A stretch of DNA of 64,000 nt from Phragmites australis (Eukaryota > Streptophyta > Magnoliopsida > Poales > Poaceae). The notes under the pieces are model-generated. The model was not told the DNA's origin and made no database searches. It saw only the letters and a list, made by a program, of their open reading frames with translations. Shown here piece after piece: positions 36,126 to 46,134 of this stretch; the first letter of the stretch is position 1; every line of letters begins with the position of its first letter. The stretch covers positions 2,425,501 to 2,489,500 of the forward strand of contig NC_084942.1 in NCBI RefSeq assembly GCF_958298935.1, in the 5' to 3' direction. The position numbers and the translations under genes were made by a program.

Positions 36126-36249
36126 AGTCACCCACTTAAAAATTCACCATAGAATAGGCCACCTCTAGTCAACAAAAAAATGTGCCACAAAAATTCTAGT
36201 CACCCAAAAATGTGAAACAATCGAGCCACCACCTCTACTCACTTAGCAG

Positions 36250-36947
36250 CTAAATAGCACAAGTTACGTTACTCATTGCATCTAAATTCAAAGCAAATTC
36301 AAGACACAAGGCCACACAAATCTTCATGGATTCCTGAACCATGTTCCTCAAGAAAGACCACTGCTGGATGTTGCGCTCCTGCTCTAGGGTGGCAGGTTCA
36401 ATCATAAATTTATCTCGGCTTAAGATCACTCAAATCTCTCCATCCGACCCAATGAGGTTATTGATATGATAAGGACCTGCAAATGTGGCCAGGAGAGCTT
36501 GATCTGGTTGCCGCTCTGGATCATTCTCTGGCAGGGCTAACCTTCTCATTGCATCAATCAAGAAATCGAAGAACACCCGTCGTGATTGCATCATGTGCCA
36601 CATAACCTTTGAAAACCGGAATACCATTGGTGGGGGGCAGCGGTGGATCTAGCAGGGGGCAAGAGGGGCGGTCACCCCCTACCCCAGTGCGTACATTGGG
36701 TACTTCCCCTAGTTCCCAACCCACATGTATGACTTTGCATGGAAAATGGTAATGGTTATATTTGGTCTATTTGTCTCATGTGAGCACTTATAAACGAGTC
36801 CCCTTTGGTTTAATTCTCGGCTCTACCACTGGGTGGGGGATTGGCCATTCTTTGGGTCACCTCTCCTCGTACATGCTGAAATCTCAAAGCCTCACCGAGA
36901 TTGACTATGGTATGTGCATTAGCCTTTTGCAGCAGCTCACCAGGCTC
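36250..36947 (-). pseudogene. Unidentified coding remnant (about 164 codons) split by a hAT MITE
   Basis: The minus strand has an acceptor-like GATGGTTAG before 36947. An open frame then runs through LGEALRFQHVRGEVTQRMAN, is interrupted by the MITE at 36637-36831, and continues with MVFRFSKVMWHMMQSRRVFF, RRLALPENDPERQPDQALL and YHINNLIGSDGEI. One TGA (36430-36428, probably former Trp) is followed by VILSRDKFMIEPATLEQERN and QQWSFLRNMVQESMKICVAL before a stop at 36252-36250. Removing the MITE and one TSD copy leaves 495 nt, exactly 165 codons in frame. The predicted protein is helical and looks like a host protein. I cannot name the family. Confidence 0.5.
36629..36839. mobile_element. hAT-type MITE with 8-bp TSD (GGTGGGGG)
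   Basis: The 195-bp insert 36637-36831 has terminal inverted repeats CAGCGGTGGATCTAG and, on the other strand, CAGTGGTAGAGCCGAG. GGTGGGGG occurs at both 36629-36636 and 36832-36839. An 8-bp TSD with CAGNGG-type ends is typical of hAT non-autonomous elements in grasses. Confidence 0.75.
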
Positions 36948-36976
36948 CTAACCATCATAATAGGCAAATGTATCAA

Positions 36977-37190
36977 CACTACTATAGAAAATATCATCAC
37001 TGCCAGTTCAAAAATGGCATCATTACTGGTTTTGGAACCGGTAGTGAGTTAATGACAGTGATAATCGATAGTATCACTGTTAGTTTTAGAACCAGCAGTA
37101 ATAGAGTTATCACTGCCGGTTTGTGTCATAAACCGAAAATGATAATTGGTCCTAAATCCGATGTTTTTGGGATCGATTTTTTTTTCCACT
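36977..37190 (+). mobile_element. CACTA terminus with subterminal repeats
   Basis: Begins CACTACTATAGAAAAT and is followed by short repeats in both orientations around ACTGCCGGTT and AACCGGTAGTGA. This is the layout of a CACTA end. The partner terminus was not located. Confidence 0.5.
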
Positions 37191-39552
37191 TGACGAACAA
37201 ACCCCCGCTGCTTATCGTGATTTTTCTGACTCCATGGTGACCTCCCCCCTCCCCCCGCGCGGCTTCTGTGAGAGTCAAAAAAACATGAATATAGCAAATT
37301 ACGCGTCCAAGCAATTTGTGGGAGTCGAACTTGCAACCTCACCCCTCACACAAAGCTTCCTTACCATCTCACCTCGTAGTCTTACATGATGGCTATAGGG
37401 TAATTTATTCTTTTGACTTTTCCTGCTCAAATCTTTGGATTGCTATTTAGGCATCTATATGGCTTTAAATGAAAAAATTATCGATTACAAAGTTATACAT
37501 CTCGTCGAGACCAGCTTCTGGCTTCTAGTAATAATGACAGCTTTTTTCTCAGAAACCATTCTCAGAAGCGGACTGTTTGGTTTAGCTTTTTACTTCTGAG
37601 TAGCAAAAGCCAGCAACAGCTGAACCAAATAGGGCCTAACTCTCACACTTCTTTCTTACTCTGCTCTCACACTCTTCTCAACCTAGCACCCCCTACCTTG
37701 CTCTCATCTACTATGCTCTCTTAGCATAGCATGGCAAGGGGTGATACCCTCCTTATATGTGCATTCAAAATCATTGAATGAGTGACACTTGGTAAGACCC
37801 TAGTCATGTCATGCTACAAATATAAATTCTAATTTTACCATAGAAAAAATAGTTCTAGTAGCTTCCTAACTAATATCTTGGATCATGCATATGTGAGAGA
37901 ACTCTATTCAATACTATATATTGCGCAAGAACAATTGCATGACTACATGCGATTTGAGCTTTTTATATAAGTCATACCAAGCTAATATGAGCTTAAAAAT
38001 GTGATTTGAGTTTTAAATGCACATGGCTTCTTGTTACTTAAAATAACATCTACTCATCAACTAATAATGTGAGGTGCTATTTATCTATTCATTTAATTTG
38101 TTGAAATCTTGCCCAAAAGGCAATCAATATATTGCATATTTACTATTGGTTCCTCTACCTAGTGATTCCAGTAGAGCCAAAAAATTTAGTACAACTATAA
38201 CTATGTATTTCTATACTCCAATTCTGTATTTCTATGCTCCAACACTGAAGTAAAACTAGGCATGCTAGTCAACATTATTTAGCACCTCCAATGTAAGAAA
38301 AAGAAAAAAAAATGTTTAGCTGGAGACTCATATGAATTAATTGCACCAGCAAATACACCCCTCTCCACTCTGACTGTGAGATGCCTCTGCAGCTCCTTCA
38401 AAAAGAAAAAGGAAACAAAAAAACACCTCTTTGTTTCTAGCTTCTTGGATGCAATAAAAAGAAAAGAAAAGAATGCTTGGCCAGCGGCGCACATGCCATG
38501 GATTGCGCCGACATCACCTCCGTCTCCAACCTCTCCGATTTTTGGGTGCCTCAGCAACTCCTTCAAAATCAAAGAGAAACAAAAAAAAATCACTTCTTGG
38601 TTTCTTGCTTTTTGATGTAAGAAAAGGAAGAAGTTCGCAAGCAGGCGACGCCAACATACAGAAATTTGTGAGCTATACTAATCCTTGCTAGGGCATTTGT
38701 AGCGGAATTCCTCTTTCAATTCCCACAACCCCCACACCCATGTGATGCGGAGAGAAGAGAAAGGGCATGCACCCGAACTCCTCGCAATGTTAGGTTCTTG
38801 TGTGTGTGATTGGATGAGTTGTGGGTGTTTGGAGCATAGGGGTACATGTTACAAGGGTAACTCCCCCCAAAGGGAGCATACACGTGTGTGTTTTATGGCA
38901 TACATGTTCTACATGGGTGGTGTTTCATTTAATCCATTATTATACAGCTGTGGATGAGGGTTGTGTAGCCGGCATACTTGTGGAGGTTTGCGTCGAATGA
39001 GATAGGGGCGGGGCATGAATGAACACTACTAGCTAGCTTCTCCACCGCCTGCATCCTCTAAGAAGCCGCCACAAATGGAAGATACATTGCAAAGACAGCT
39101 ACTGTCCAAACAAGGAAGAGATGAGGGTGAGAAAACAAGAACGGTGGGAAGCCTCTCCCTCATTGAGGAAGCACATCTAGAGGTGATATTGTGAAATCCA
39201 TATTTCCTATAAGTTCTCGGCCTTGAAAAAGGCCATTGTGGCATCTACATGCCGAGGTGGGGCAAGAGGAGGGAGGAGCAGGGCTGTGCTATTAGTGCTT
39301 TAGGATGATGTCGTGTTACCATTCTTTCCACCAACCATGTATTTTTGAATGCTACTCATTAATCATCTCTGTCCAATCTGCCAATTTGCGCTGCCATCCG
39401 AGGAGGAGAAATGCTTGCTAGATGAGCAAGTAGCGATTACCCAGAATGAACCTGAAGAAAGCATAACAAAGAAGATGTTGATTGATTTTCTTGTTCAACC
39501 CTCCCTATGACTTTTTAGATAATGGGATAAAATTCCAGCCTCTGCACCGGAT
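37191..39552. other. Unassigned DNA with a local 166-bp-offset duplication
   Basis: No gene recognised. A segment near 38370-38470 (TGCCTCTGCAGCTCCTTC) recurs diverged at about 38536-38640 (TGCCTCAGCAACTCCTTC), and a further partial copy may lie near 38285. The reading frames here are artefacts of A-rich repeats. Confidence 0.4.
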
Positions 39553-40670
39553 GGTGGACACATGCCCGTTGAGTAGCAGGGGCAAAGTGGGCAGCCGCAC
39601 AGCCCCCCCTCCCAATAATTGGGGCCCTTAAATTCTAATGTATTTACTTAAGTATATACTTAATTGTAGAGAAAAGAAAAGCCCAACAACCAATTGTTCC
39701 GATCATATTCCGCTTCCGCCTGTGGCCTGGCCGGTTCGTCTGATCGTCTCCCAGATCGAGCACCTGTCGTCGCACCTGCCGAATCAATCAGCGATCACTT
39801 GTCGAGTGCGGAGGGCCCTGACGCGCCGCACCCTGCCGCTGGGCACCGCACCCTGCCGCCGTGACACCGACGTGAGTACGCGAGTACGCCATCGTGAGTA
39901 CACGAGTACGCGAGCTTACGTACGCATCAATGCATGTTATCATGGTCTGCATCAATGCATGTTTAAAAAAATTCGATCTTGGCTGTGACGTGAGCTTACG
40001 TACACATGCAATGACGATCGTGCAGTGCAGGTGGTGTCCATCACCGTTGAGAACGGCAGCGACCACCTCAGTGCTCCGGCGGACGAACTAGTGCTAGGCG
40101 GCACGTTCCACGCAGGTTCGATCTTCTTTGTATGTGGAGTTAAAGTTCATCCAGGATCTTATTAAGGAATCTATGAGCCCTCTTCATATTCTGAAGTATT
40201 TGAAACGGCTAGGCTGTTTTCCTAATGCTGTTATTGCATACAGAATTTTGTTAACATTCCCGTGACTGTTGCATCTGCGGAAAGGAACTTTTCTAAACTC
40301 AAGTTGTTGAAGTCCTACTCACGTTCTACTATAACACAAGAAAGATTTAATGGATTGATGACAATAGCACTTGAAAATGATATCTTGGAGAAGATTAAGT
40401 ATGAAGATATAATTGAAGATTTCATTTTAAGAAATACTAAAAGGATAATGCTTTTCAATAGAAAATAAAGTCAGTTTATTGCTTGAGTACTGCCTTTACT
40501 CTTTCAGCATTAATATTTGATATATTCCTAAGTATTGTAAGAAATAATATGTGTTGAAGTTATATAATTAAGTGAAAGTATGTTTTAGTTATATGAATTT
40601 TCCAATTTTAGGGCTCTATTTTACATTTCGCACCGAGGCCTTAAATTCCTAAGACGGTCCTGGGTGGACA
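39553..40670 (+). mobile_element. hAT deletion derivative with perfect 8-bp TSD (GGTGGACA)
   Basis: GGTGGACA at 39553-39560 and 40663-40670 bounds a 1,102-bp element. Its ends start CATGCCCGTTGAGTAG on the left and, reading inward, CAGGACCGTCTTAGGA on the right. TTAAATTC lies near both ends. It keeps only the C-terminal transposase exon, so it is an internal-deletion derivative. Confidence 0.77.
40137..40468 (+). pseudogene. hAT transposase C-terminal dimerisation domain (frameshifted)
   Basis: The frame from 40137 reads ELKFIQDLIKESMSPLHIL, KYLKRLGCFPNAVIAYRILL, then TFP. Homology continues one frame over from 40259 with NIPVTVASAERNFSKLKLLK, SYSRSTITQERFNGLMTIAL and EKIKYEDIIEDFI, ending TAA at 40466-40468. 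This is the hAT family dimerisation region of 'TTF-type zinc finger' transposases. A single lost base near 40258-40262 explains the shift. Confidence 0.77.
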
Positions 40671-41002
40671 CAGCTACATGGTAAAATAAAATAACCCTCC
40701 CATGACTATGCTAGTCTACGTGTACTTTGTTGTGGAGAAACGCATATGTATGTTTTCTGTTTTGCATGATTGCTGGATTGCGGAAATATCAACTTGACTT
40801 CCACGGTACCAAGTCTCGTGTAAGTTACGTAGGCTTTACTGAGTTGCAAGCACGGTGGCGGGCATGAGCTACGAAACCCAACCAGTGGCAGAGGACGTGG
40901 AAACTCTGTAAGGCGAATGCGAGCTAGGAAACCTGGAGAAACTAAAAATTGGATTTTTGACTGTAGCAAATGGACAAGCACAGTAGCTTCAAAATCGGGA
41001 AC

Positions 41003-41515
41003 GGGTAGAAACAACACAGAACTTGCGGTTAACTATCGAGTCAGCCAGGTCAACGACAACGCCACTGCAAATTGCTCCGATCCTCTTTGTCATGACGAGA
41101 TCAGTGGGACGTAGCAAATAAATCAGCAGGGACTGCTGCTCTCTGGAATCTAGACGAGACACGACCTCGACGCGCTCAATAATTCCTCTCTCTGGAAATT
41201 ACTTCTGAACAGAGGAAAGAAAATTGCTAGCCCTATGCTCTGGCCTCTGGGAAGAACAGAAAAGGATGCATTGCGGCGAAAGATCAAAGATTAGATCGAG
41301 ATGGTGAGACATGGGAGATAATATAAGTTGGGCAAGTACAAGAAACAACACAGCACTTGCAGTGAGATGCGCAAGAACTTGTAAACGATGGGGTCAATGA
41401 GCTCAGCTCCTCCACATCGGGTCGGGACGAAATCAGTAGGGACGCCGAGACTCTTGCCGCGCCCTTGCTGGGAATCTACGCGCGACGCGATCTCGACGCC
41501 CTCAAGAATTTTCCA
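41003..41515 (+). repeat. Diverged tandem duplication in the PGG gene promoter region
   Basis: A block at about 41003-41196 recurs at about 41335-41515 with shared landmarks in the same order: AGAAACAACACAG(A/C)ACTTGC, GACGA(A/G)ATCAGT(A/G)GGACG, GGAATCTA, and CGA(C/T)CTCGACG before CTCAA. The proximal copy leads directly to the TATA box at 41534. Confidence 0.6.
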
Positions 41516-41533
41516 CACGGTGTCTCGTTCGGC

Positions 41534-41540
41534 TATAAAT
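41534..41540 (+). promoter_or_regulatory. TATA box of the PGG gene
   Basis: TATAAAT, 83 bp upstream of the ATG at 41617. It predicts a leader of about 50 nt. Confidence 0.65.
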
Positions 41541-41616
41541 CACCACCACTTGTTAGTGAAGTGCTCAACACAAAGCAGATCGTCCACAATCCCCAAGCTC
41601 CAGACGCGGAGAGACA

Positions 41617-44298
41617 ATGGTGGTTGACGTTGGCCTTGACCCCGAGCGGCGAACTCCGGCGCCGGCCGCTCCACGCAGCACCGACACTGCGGCCACGGAG
41701 GCCGACTTCCTCTGGAAGCTGCGCAAGTACGTGCTGCTGCTGGCCACGCTCGCGGCCAGCGTCACCTACACGGCGGGGCTGTCCCCGCCGGGCGGGTTCA
41801 GACCGGACAACGACAAAGACGGCGTGCACCTCGCCGGCGACCCGGCGCTCCAGGTCACCTACGCCCGCCGCTATCAAGTCTTCTTTTACTGCAACGCCAC
41901 CGCCTTCGTCGCCTCCATCGTCATCGTCAACCTCCTCCTCGTGCACTCGCTCAGCCGCCGCCGCTGGTGGCTCCGCGCGCTCCAGGCCGCGATGATACTC
42001 GACCAGTTCGGCCTTATGGGAGCCTACGCCGCCGGCAGCTGCAGGGAGGTGGCCATGTCCGCGTACGTCCTCGCTCTTGTCGCCCTGGTCTCCTCCTATG
42101 TCTGCGCCCATGTCCTGCTCTTCGCGTTGATGCGCGACGCTGGCGAGAACGTGGTGCCGGAGGCGCCGGAAAGTGTGGAACGGGCGCGCAAGTACCTGCT
42201 TATTTTTGTGACTCTGGCGGCGACGGTGACGTACCAAGCCGGCCTGAGCACGCCTGGCGGGTTCTTGTCGGACAACCAGGACGACGACCACCTCGCCGGC
42301 GACTCCATGCTCCGCGGCCACCATCCGGACCGCTTCATGGTATTCTTCTACTTCAACACCACGGCGTTCGTGGCGTCTCTGGTCGTTATCATGCTGCTGA
42401 TGAGCAGGACCGTGACGCGGCACGGGTTCCGGTCGTGCGCGCTCTGGGTGTGCACGGGCGCGGCTCTGATCGGGCTCACCGGTGCTTTCGCCGTCGGGAG
42501 CAGCAGAAGCGTCAAGACTTCCATCTATGTCATTGCGTTGGTGGCGGCTGTTCTGTTCTACATCGGCCTTCAGATTCTGGTGTTCTTGTGCAAGCCTGTG
42601 GAGAATTGGCTCCACAATGTGCAAGAAACGCTGCAAAAATGTCTGAAATCGGGCCAATTGGAGTTGCAAAATCATCGGATTCGTGCAGTATCTGACCAGC
42701 AAGTTAATGCTGACGCCGATCAGCTTCTCAAGAAGTCTCGCATGTACCTGCTTCTGCTCGGGATTCTTGCTTCGGGTGTCACATACCAAGCAGGACTGAA
42801 CCCGCCGGGTGGCTTCTGGCAGAACAATGCTGCTGATGGTCTGCATCACTACCTCGCCGGTGACCCGGTCCTTCACATCACCTATCCCCGGCGATATCTG
42901 GTGTTCTTCTACTGCAATGCCACAGCTTTCATCGCGTCGCTGGTCATCCTGATCCTCCTCCTAAGCAACATATTAAGCACCCAAGGAATCAAGTATTGTG
43001 CATTGCAGGTTGCCATGATCCTGGACCTTTTTGGATTGGTTGGCGCTTATGGTGCTGGAAGTTGCAGACAAGTGTCGAAATCTGTGTACATCTCGGTGCT
43101 TGTTGTTCCAGTGTTCCTTTACGTCGGCATCCATGTTCTGGTATTCATGCTAGAAGTCTCCCCAACTTGCGCGACATGGAGAAAAATGGTGACGGAGAAG
43201 CTGGAGCAGTGTGTTCCCAAATGGCTCAAGAAGTTGTTTGAGCTGCCGACTGAGGAGGAAGATGAGGACATGAAATGGAAACTGGAGAAGAGCCGCAAGC
43301 TTCTGCTGCTCCTTGCAATTCTTGCAGCAAGCCTCACCTACCAAGCAGGCATGAGCCCCCCGGGCGGCTTCTGGCAAGAGAACACGTCAGGCCATGTCGG
43401 CGACCCGGTGCTCAACGACAACTACCAACGTCGCTACCTGGCTTTCTTCTACTGCAATGCAACTGCATTTGTTGCATCTCTGGCCATCATCATGCTGCTG
43501 GTGAACAGAAAGCTTTCGGCGAGAGGGATACAGTCCCACGCGCTGCGGGTGTGCGTGATCCTTGACCTGATCGGGCTCATGGGCGCGTTCGCTGCTGGGA
43601 GCTCCAGGAAGGTATCAACTTCCATATATGTCTTTGTCCTGATCTTTGCAGTTCTAATCTGCATCGCGTTCCAAGTCGTCCTGGTCTTGTCGGAATCGGT
43701 TCAGGGTCTCCTGCGGAGACTTCTATCCAAGATCGGCATACTGGTGGAGGAAGCAGATGGCATGTCTTCGCGCAGGGCCAGCGCCGGAGTGGAGCGTGAT
43801 CTCTGGGACCAAAAGTTGCCCAAATACTTGCTGCTGCTCGCTGCACTTGCAGCGGCTGTCACGTACCAAGCCGCCATGAACCCGCCCGGTGGCCTCTGGG
43901 ATGATGGGCAAACTGGCCACATCTCCGGCGACCCGGTCCTCCGGAGCAGCTATTCACGCCGGTACAAGGTCTTCTTCTACTGCAATGCGACTTCCTTCAT
44001 GGCGTCTCTGGTGATAATGGTCTTACTCCTGATCAAGCGAGTAAGCAGCACACAACCAGCGCTGCTGGCACTGCATGCCGCCATGATACTGGACTTGTTT
44101 GGCCTCATGGGCGCATATGCCGCCGGGAGCTGCAGGAGAGTGAGGACGTCTGCGTACATCTTGGCACTGGTCGTTGGGGTTTCTGCATACATTGTTGTTC
44201 TTGTCGTTGTGTCCATAGGGATCGCGAAATGGATGAAAAGAGTCATGGATGAGATGGGAGAACGACTGACCCAGTGCTTCTCCCTTGAAGATATGTGA
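41617..44298 (+). CDS. Membrane protein with five tandem PGG domains
   Basis: Single-exon gene of 893 codons, ATG at 41617 with A at -3, stop TGA at 44296-44298. The protein is five copies of the plant PGG domain, with the eponymous Pro-Gly-Gly at about residues 57, 211, 395, 580 and 755. Each copy has about four hydrophobic segments: LLLLATLAASVTYTAGL before PPGGF; then RRYQVFFYCNATAFVASI; then ILDQFGLMGAYAAGSCR; then a fourth helix. About 20 membrane helices are expected. Ankyrin repeats, which often precede PGG domains, are absent. The biochemical function is unknown; ankyrin-PGG relatives have been linked to stress and defence signalling. The fifth copy has a degenerate relative at 52.34 kb. 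Confidence 0.92.
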   Translation: MVVDVGLDPERRTPAPAAPRSTDTAATEADFLWKLRKYVLLLATLAASVTYTAGLSPPGGFRPDNDKDGVHLAGDPALQVTYARRYQVFFYCNATAFVASIVIVNLLLVHSLSRRRWWLRALQAAMILDQFGLMGAYAAGSCREVAMSAYVLALVALVSSYVCAHVLLFALMRDAGENVVPEAPESVERARKYLLIFVTLAATVTYQAGLSTPGGFLSDNQDDDHLAGDSMLRGHHPDRFMVFFYFNTTAFVASLVVIMLLMSRTVTRHGFRSCALWVCTGAALIGLTGAFAVGSSRSVKTSIYVIALVAAVLFYIGLQILVFLCKPVENWLHNVQETLQKCLKSGQLELQNHRIRAVSDQQVNADADQLLKKSRMYLLLLGILASGVTYQAGLNPPGGFWQNNAADGLHHYLAGDPVLHITYPRRYLVFFYCNATAFIASLVILILLLSNILSTQGIKYCALQVAMILDLFGLVGAYGAGSCRQVSKSVYISVLVVPVFLYVGIHVLVFMLEVSPTCATWRKMVTEKLEQCVPKWLKKLFELPTEEEDEDMKWKLEKSRKLLLLLAILAASLTYQAGMSPPGGFWQENTSGHVGDPVLNDNYQRRYLAFFYCNATAFVASLAIIMLLVNRKLSARGIQSHALRVCVILDLIGLMGAFAAGSSRKVSTSIYVFVLIFAVLICIAFQVVLVLSESVQGLLRRLLSKIGILVEEADGMSSRRASAGVERDLWDQKLPKYLLLLAALAAAVTYQAAMNPPGGLWDDGQTGHISGDPVLRSSYSRRYKVFFYCNATSFMASLVIMVLLLIKRVSSTQPALLALHAAMILDLFGLMGAYAAGSCRRVRTSAYILALVVGVSAYIVVLVVVSIGIAKWMKRVMDEMGERLTQCFSLEDM

Positions 44299-44589
44299 GA
44301 CACTGGCGCCATGAGCGTTGAAGGGATGTGATGGTAGTAGTTCTTGTGCATGTTTTTTTTATTTTGTTCCGAACGTTTGATAGGATTCCAAATCTAGCTT
44401 ATGGTCTTTGTGAAGCACTATTGTAATTTGATTAATTGATACTTATTAATCGAGATTCCGCAACGAGATGAATATGTTCTATGATGTGCTTCTTTTCTGC
44501 TCGTAGATAATTGTCATCTGAAAATGCTCAATGTCCGTGAAAGAAACCGTCTTCCACAAATAAAGTGTGACGAGAGCAAGTCACAACAG
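44299..44589 (+). other. 3' flank of the PGG gene
   Basis: AT-rich sequence with CTAGCTTATGGTC and TTGTAATTTGATTAAT at about 44394-44440, probably the 3' UTR. Its parts recur at 52.5 kb. Confidence 0.5.
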
Positions 44590-45161
44590 TGTCTCAGGCT
44601 TGAAGGAGAGGCGGAGAAGGAAGTAACACTAAGGTTATATGAGTAATCTTTTTTCTGCCTTTAGCTTGATGACCAAGAGTCTGTATTTATACAGATATTC
44701 AGAGTGTAAATATACAAACGTGCCCATAGAAGACAGACAGAGACATATCTTATACTGTATAACCAGAGAGTAGGCTAGCCCAGTAAATTATCCCTACGGC
44801 TGGTAAGGTGGTTGTTCTAGCGACAGGTCGTTCATTTCGGCGCCGCATTGCACCAACATGTCAGACGACCACCACTTGCGCCATTGTGTCAGGCAGCCAC
44901 CACTTGCACCATCGTATCAGGCAGCCACCACCTGCACTAGCATTAAATGCTGATCACCTCGCTGCACGTGGGGGGCGGCCTGCGAGCCCCCTTCTGGTTG
45001 ATCTTTCTGAAGGATTGAAGACTCTGAGAGTTCGGAGGCATGAGCTCCAGGATTGCCCCGGAGCCTCGGGCCCTGGAGGAGGCCGGAGCCTGGTGATCTT
45101 CGGGCCTAGATCGCCGGGGCCAAGGGACGTCAGGGGTCTTTAATGACGATTCCCCCCAACA
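44590..45161 (-). mobile_element. Possible minus-strand LTR fragment
   Basis: The minus strand reads TGTTGGGGGGAATCGTC from 45161, is GC-rich for about 350 bp, has TATAAATAC near 44685-44695, and ends in AT-rich sequence. This is LTR-like, but no TSD or second LTR was found. Confidence 0.35.
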
Positions 45162-45504
45162 CTCAAGTTTTTTTTTCATGTTGTGCATGGGTGAAGGGAA
45201 ATTTTGTTGTCAGAAAATGCTCACTAGCAGCGGCAGCAATTCCAGCTTAAAGAATGTTGCCGTGATTTACTTACTTGTGAATGTTTCCCTACATATATTA
45301 GCTCATGCATTGTCACGAAGTAGGATATGCCGCACAAGGGATAGCACAAAGTAAATGCAAATACATGCTAATGCTGAATCGGCTAGCACAAGTAGGTTAT
45401 GCACGACTCAGAGAGAGTACGGTTTGTTTAAAAGTGGACGTCGCCACTTACAAAATCAGTACAAAGAAATTGCAGAGACCCTGTCTGCCTAATCTCCTAG
45501 CAGC

Positions 45505-45714
45505 TTACCAGCAGAAGTCAGACTGAAGAGGCAGTGACGTCCAGACCATCTTATTCGCAAGTGCAACGCCAAAGCACCATAGGCAGCAGTTTTTTTGGAT
45601 CATTGCAGGGCACCTTCCAGCTTCAAACATGTTCATCTGCCGCTCTCCACCATCTTCCTGGTAGTCCAGCATTACTTCTGAGCAGTAGGACTCGGCCTGA
45701 AATGCATGAGCCAT
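45505..45714 (-). other. Unidentified 69-codon frame, possible exon
   Basis: Minus-strand frame with AESYCSEVMLDYQEDGGERQ and ALANKMVWTSLPLQSDFCW. An acceptor-like TGCATTTCAG precedes GCCGAGTCC, and a GTAAGT donor lies upstream at 45816-45811 after the F-box-like fragment. The two may be exons of one decayed gene. Family not recognised. Confidence 0.22.
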
Positions 45715-45831
45715 TTCTGAGTTTCCATAGCAGAAATAAATATATTGATCATCATTAGTCAGCCACCATGCATCTAGCTACTGGTTGAATACCAAAAGAA
45801 TGACAGACCAACTTACCTTGGGGGATGATCC

Positions 45832-46130
45832 TTAGCCAAAACGCATGTCCACCGGAGGGAAAGGACTGTCGACACGCTCAAGAACCCGTCTCGCATTATC
45901 ACTTGATTCAGAGTTATTGGGATCAGTTAGGATGTTGAGCCGTCGAATGTTTGCTGCATGTTCTAGTACAGTTGTAGCAAGAACTATCTCTGTCGCCCCT
46001 CCCTTGTAGGACTTCGCTTAGCACCTCAAAGTGTATGATCAAACAGTGAATATCCTTCAGTTTTGCAGGAAAATCTTCGACTATTATTTCGAACTGCTCT
46101 TCTGATGTTGCTTCATCTCCTCTCTAAGTC
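45832..46130 (-). pseudogene. F-box/FBD-type C-terminal fragment
   Basis: The minus strand reads EEQFEIIVEDFPAKLKDIHC. After a frame change near 46005 it reads GGATEIVLATTVLEHAANIR, RLNILTDPNNSESSDNARRV and VDSPFPPVDMRFG, then TAA at 45834-45832. The arrangement of a leucine-rich strand, a gap, a 'VLEHA..IRRLNIL' helix and a short tail is like the C-terminal region of grass F-box/FBD proteins. No F-box was found upstream. Family call is tentative. Confidence 0.33.
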
Positions 46131-46134
46131 AATG

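Noticed and set aside
37310..37350. tRNA or SINE B-box-like GGAGTCGAACTT
   Set aside because: No A box, no acceptor-stem pairing and no poly-A tail at a suitable distance.
41533..42876. 447-codon minus-strand ORF opposite the PGG gene
   Set aside because: It is a shadow of the GC-rich third-position bias of the real gene. No domain, and it covers only the first two and a half PGG repeats.
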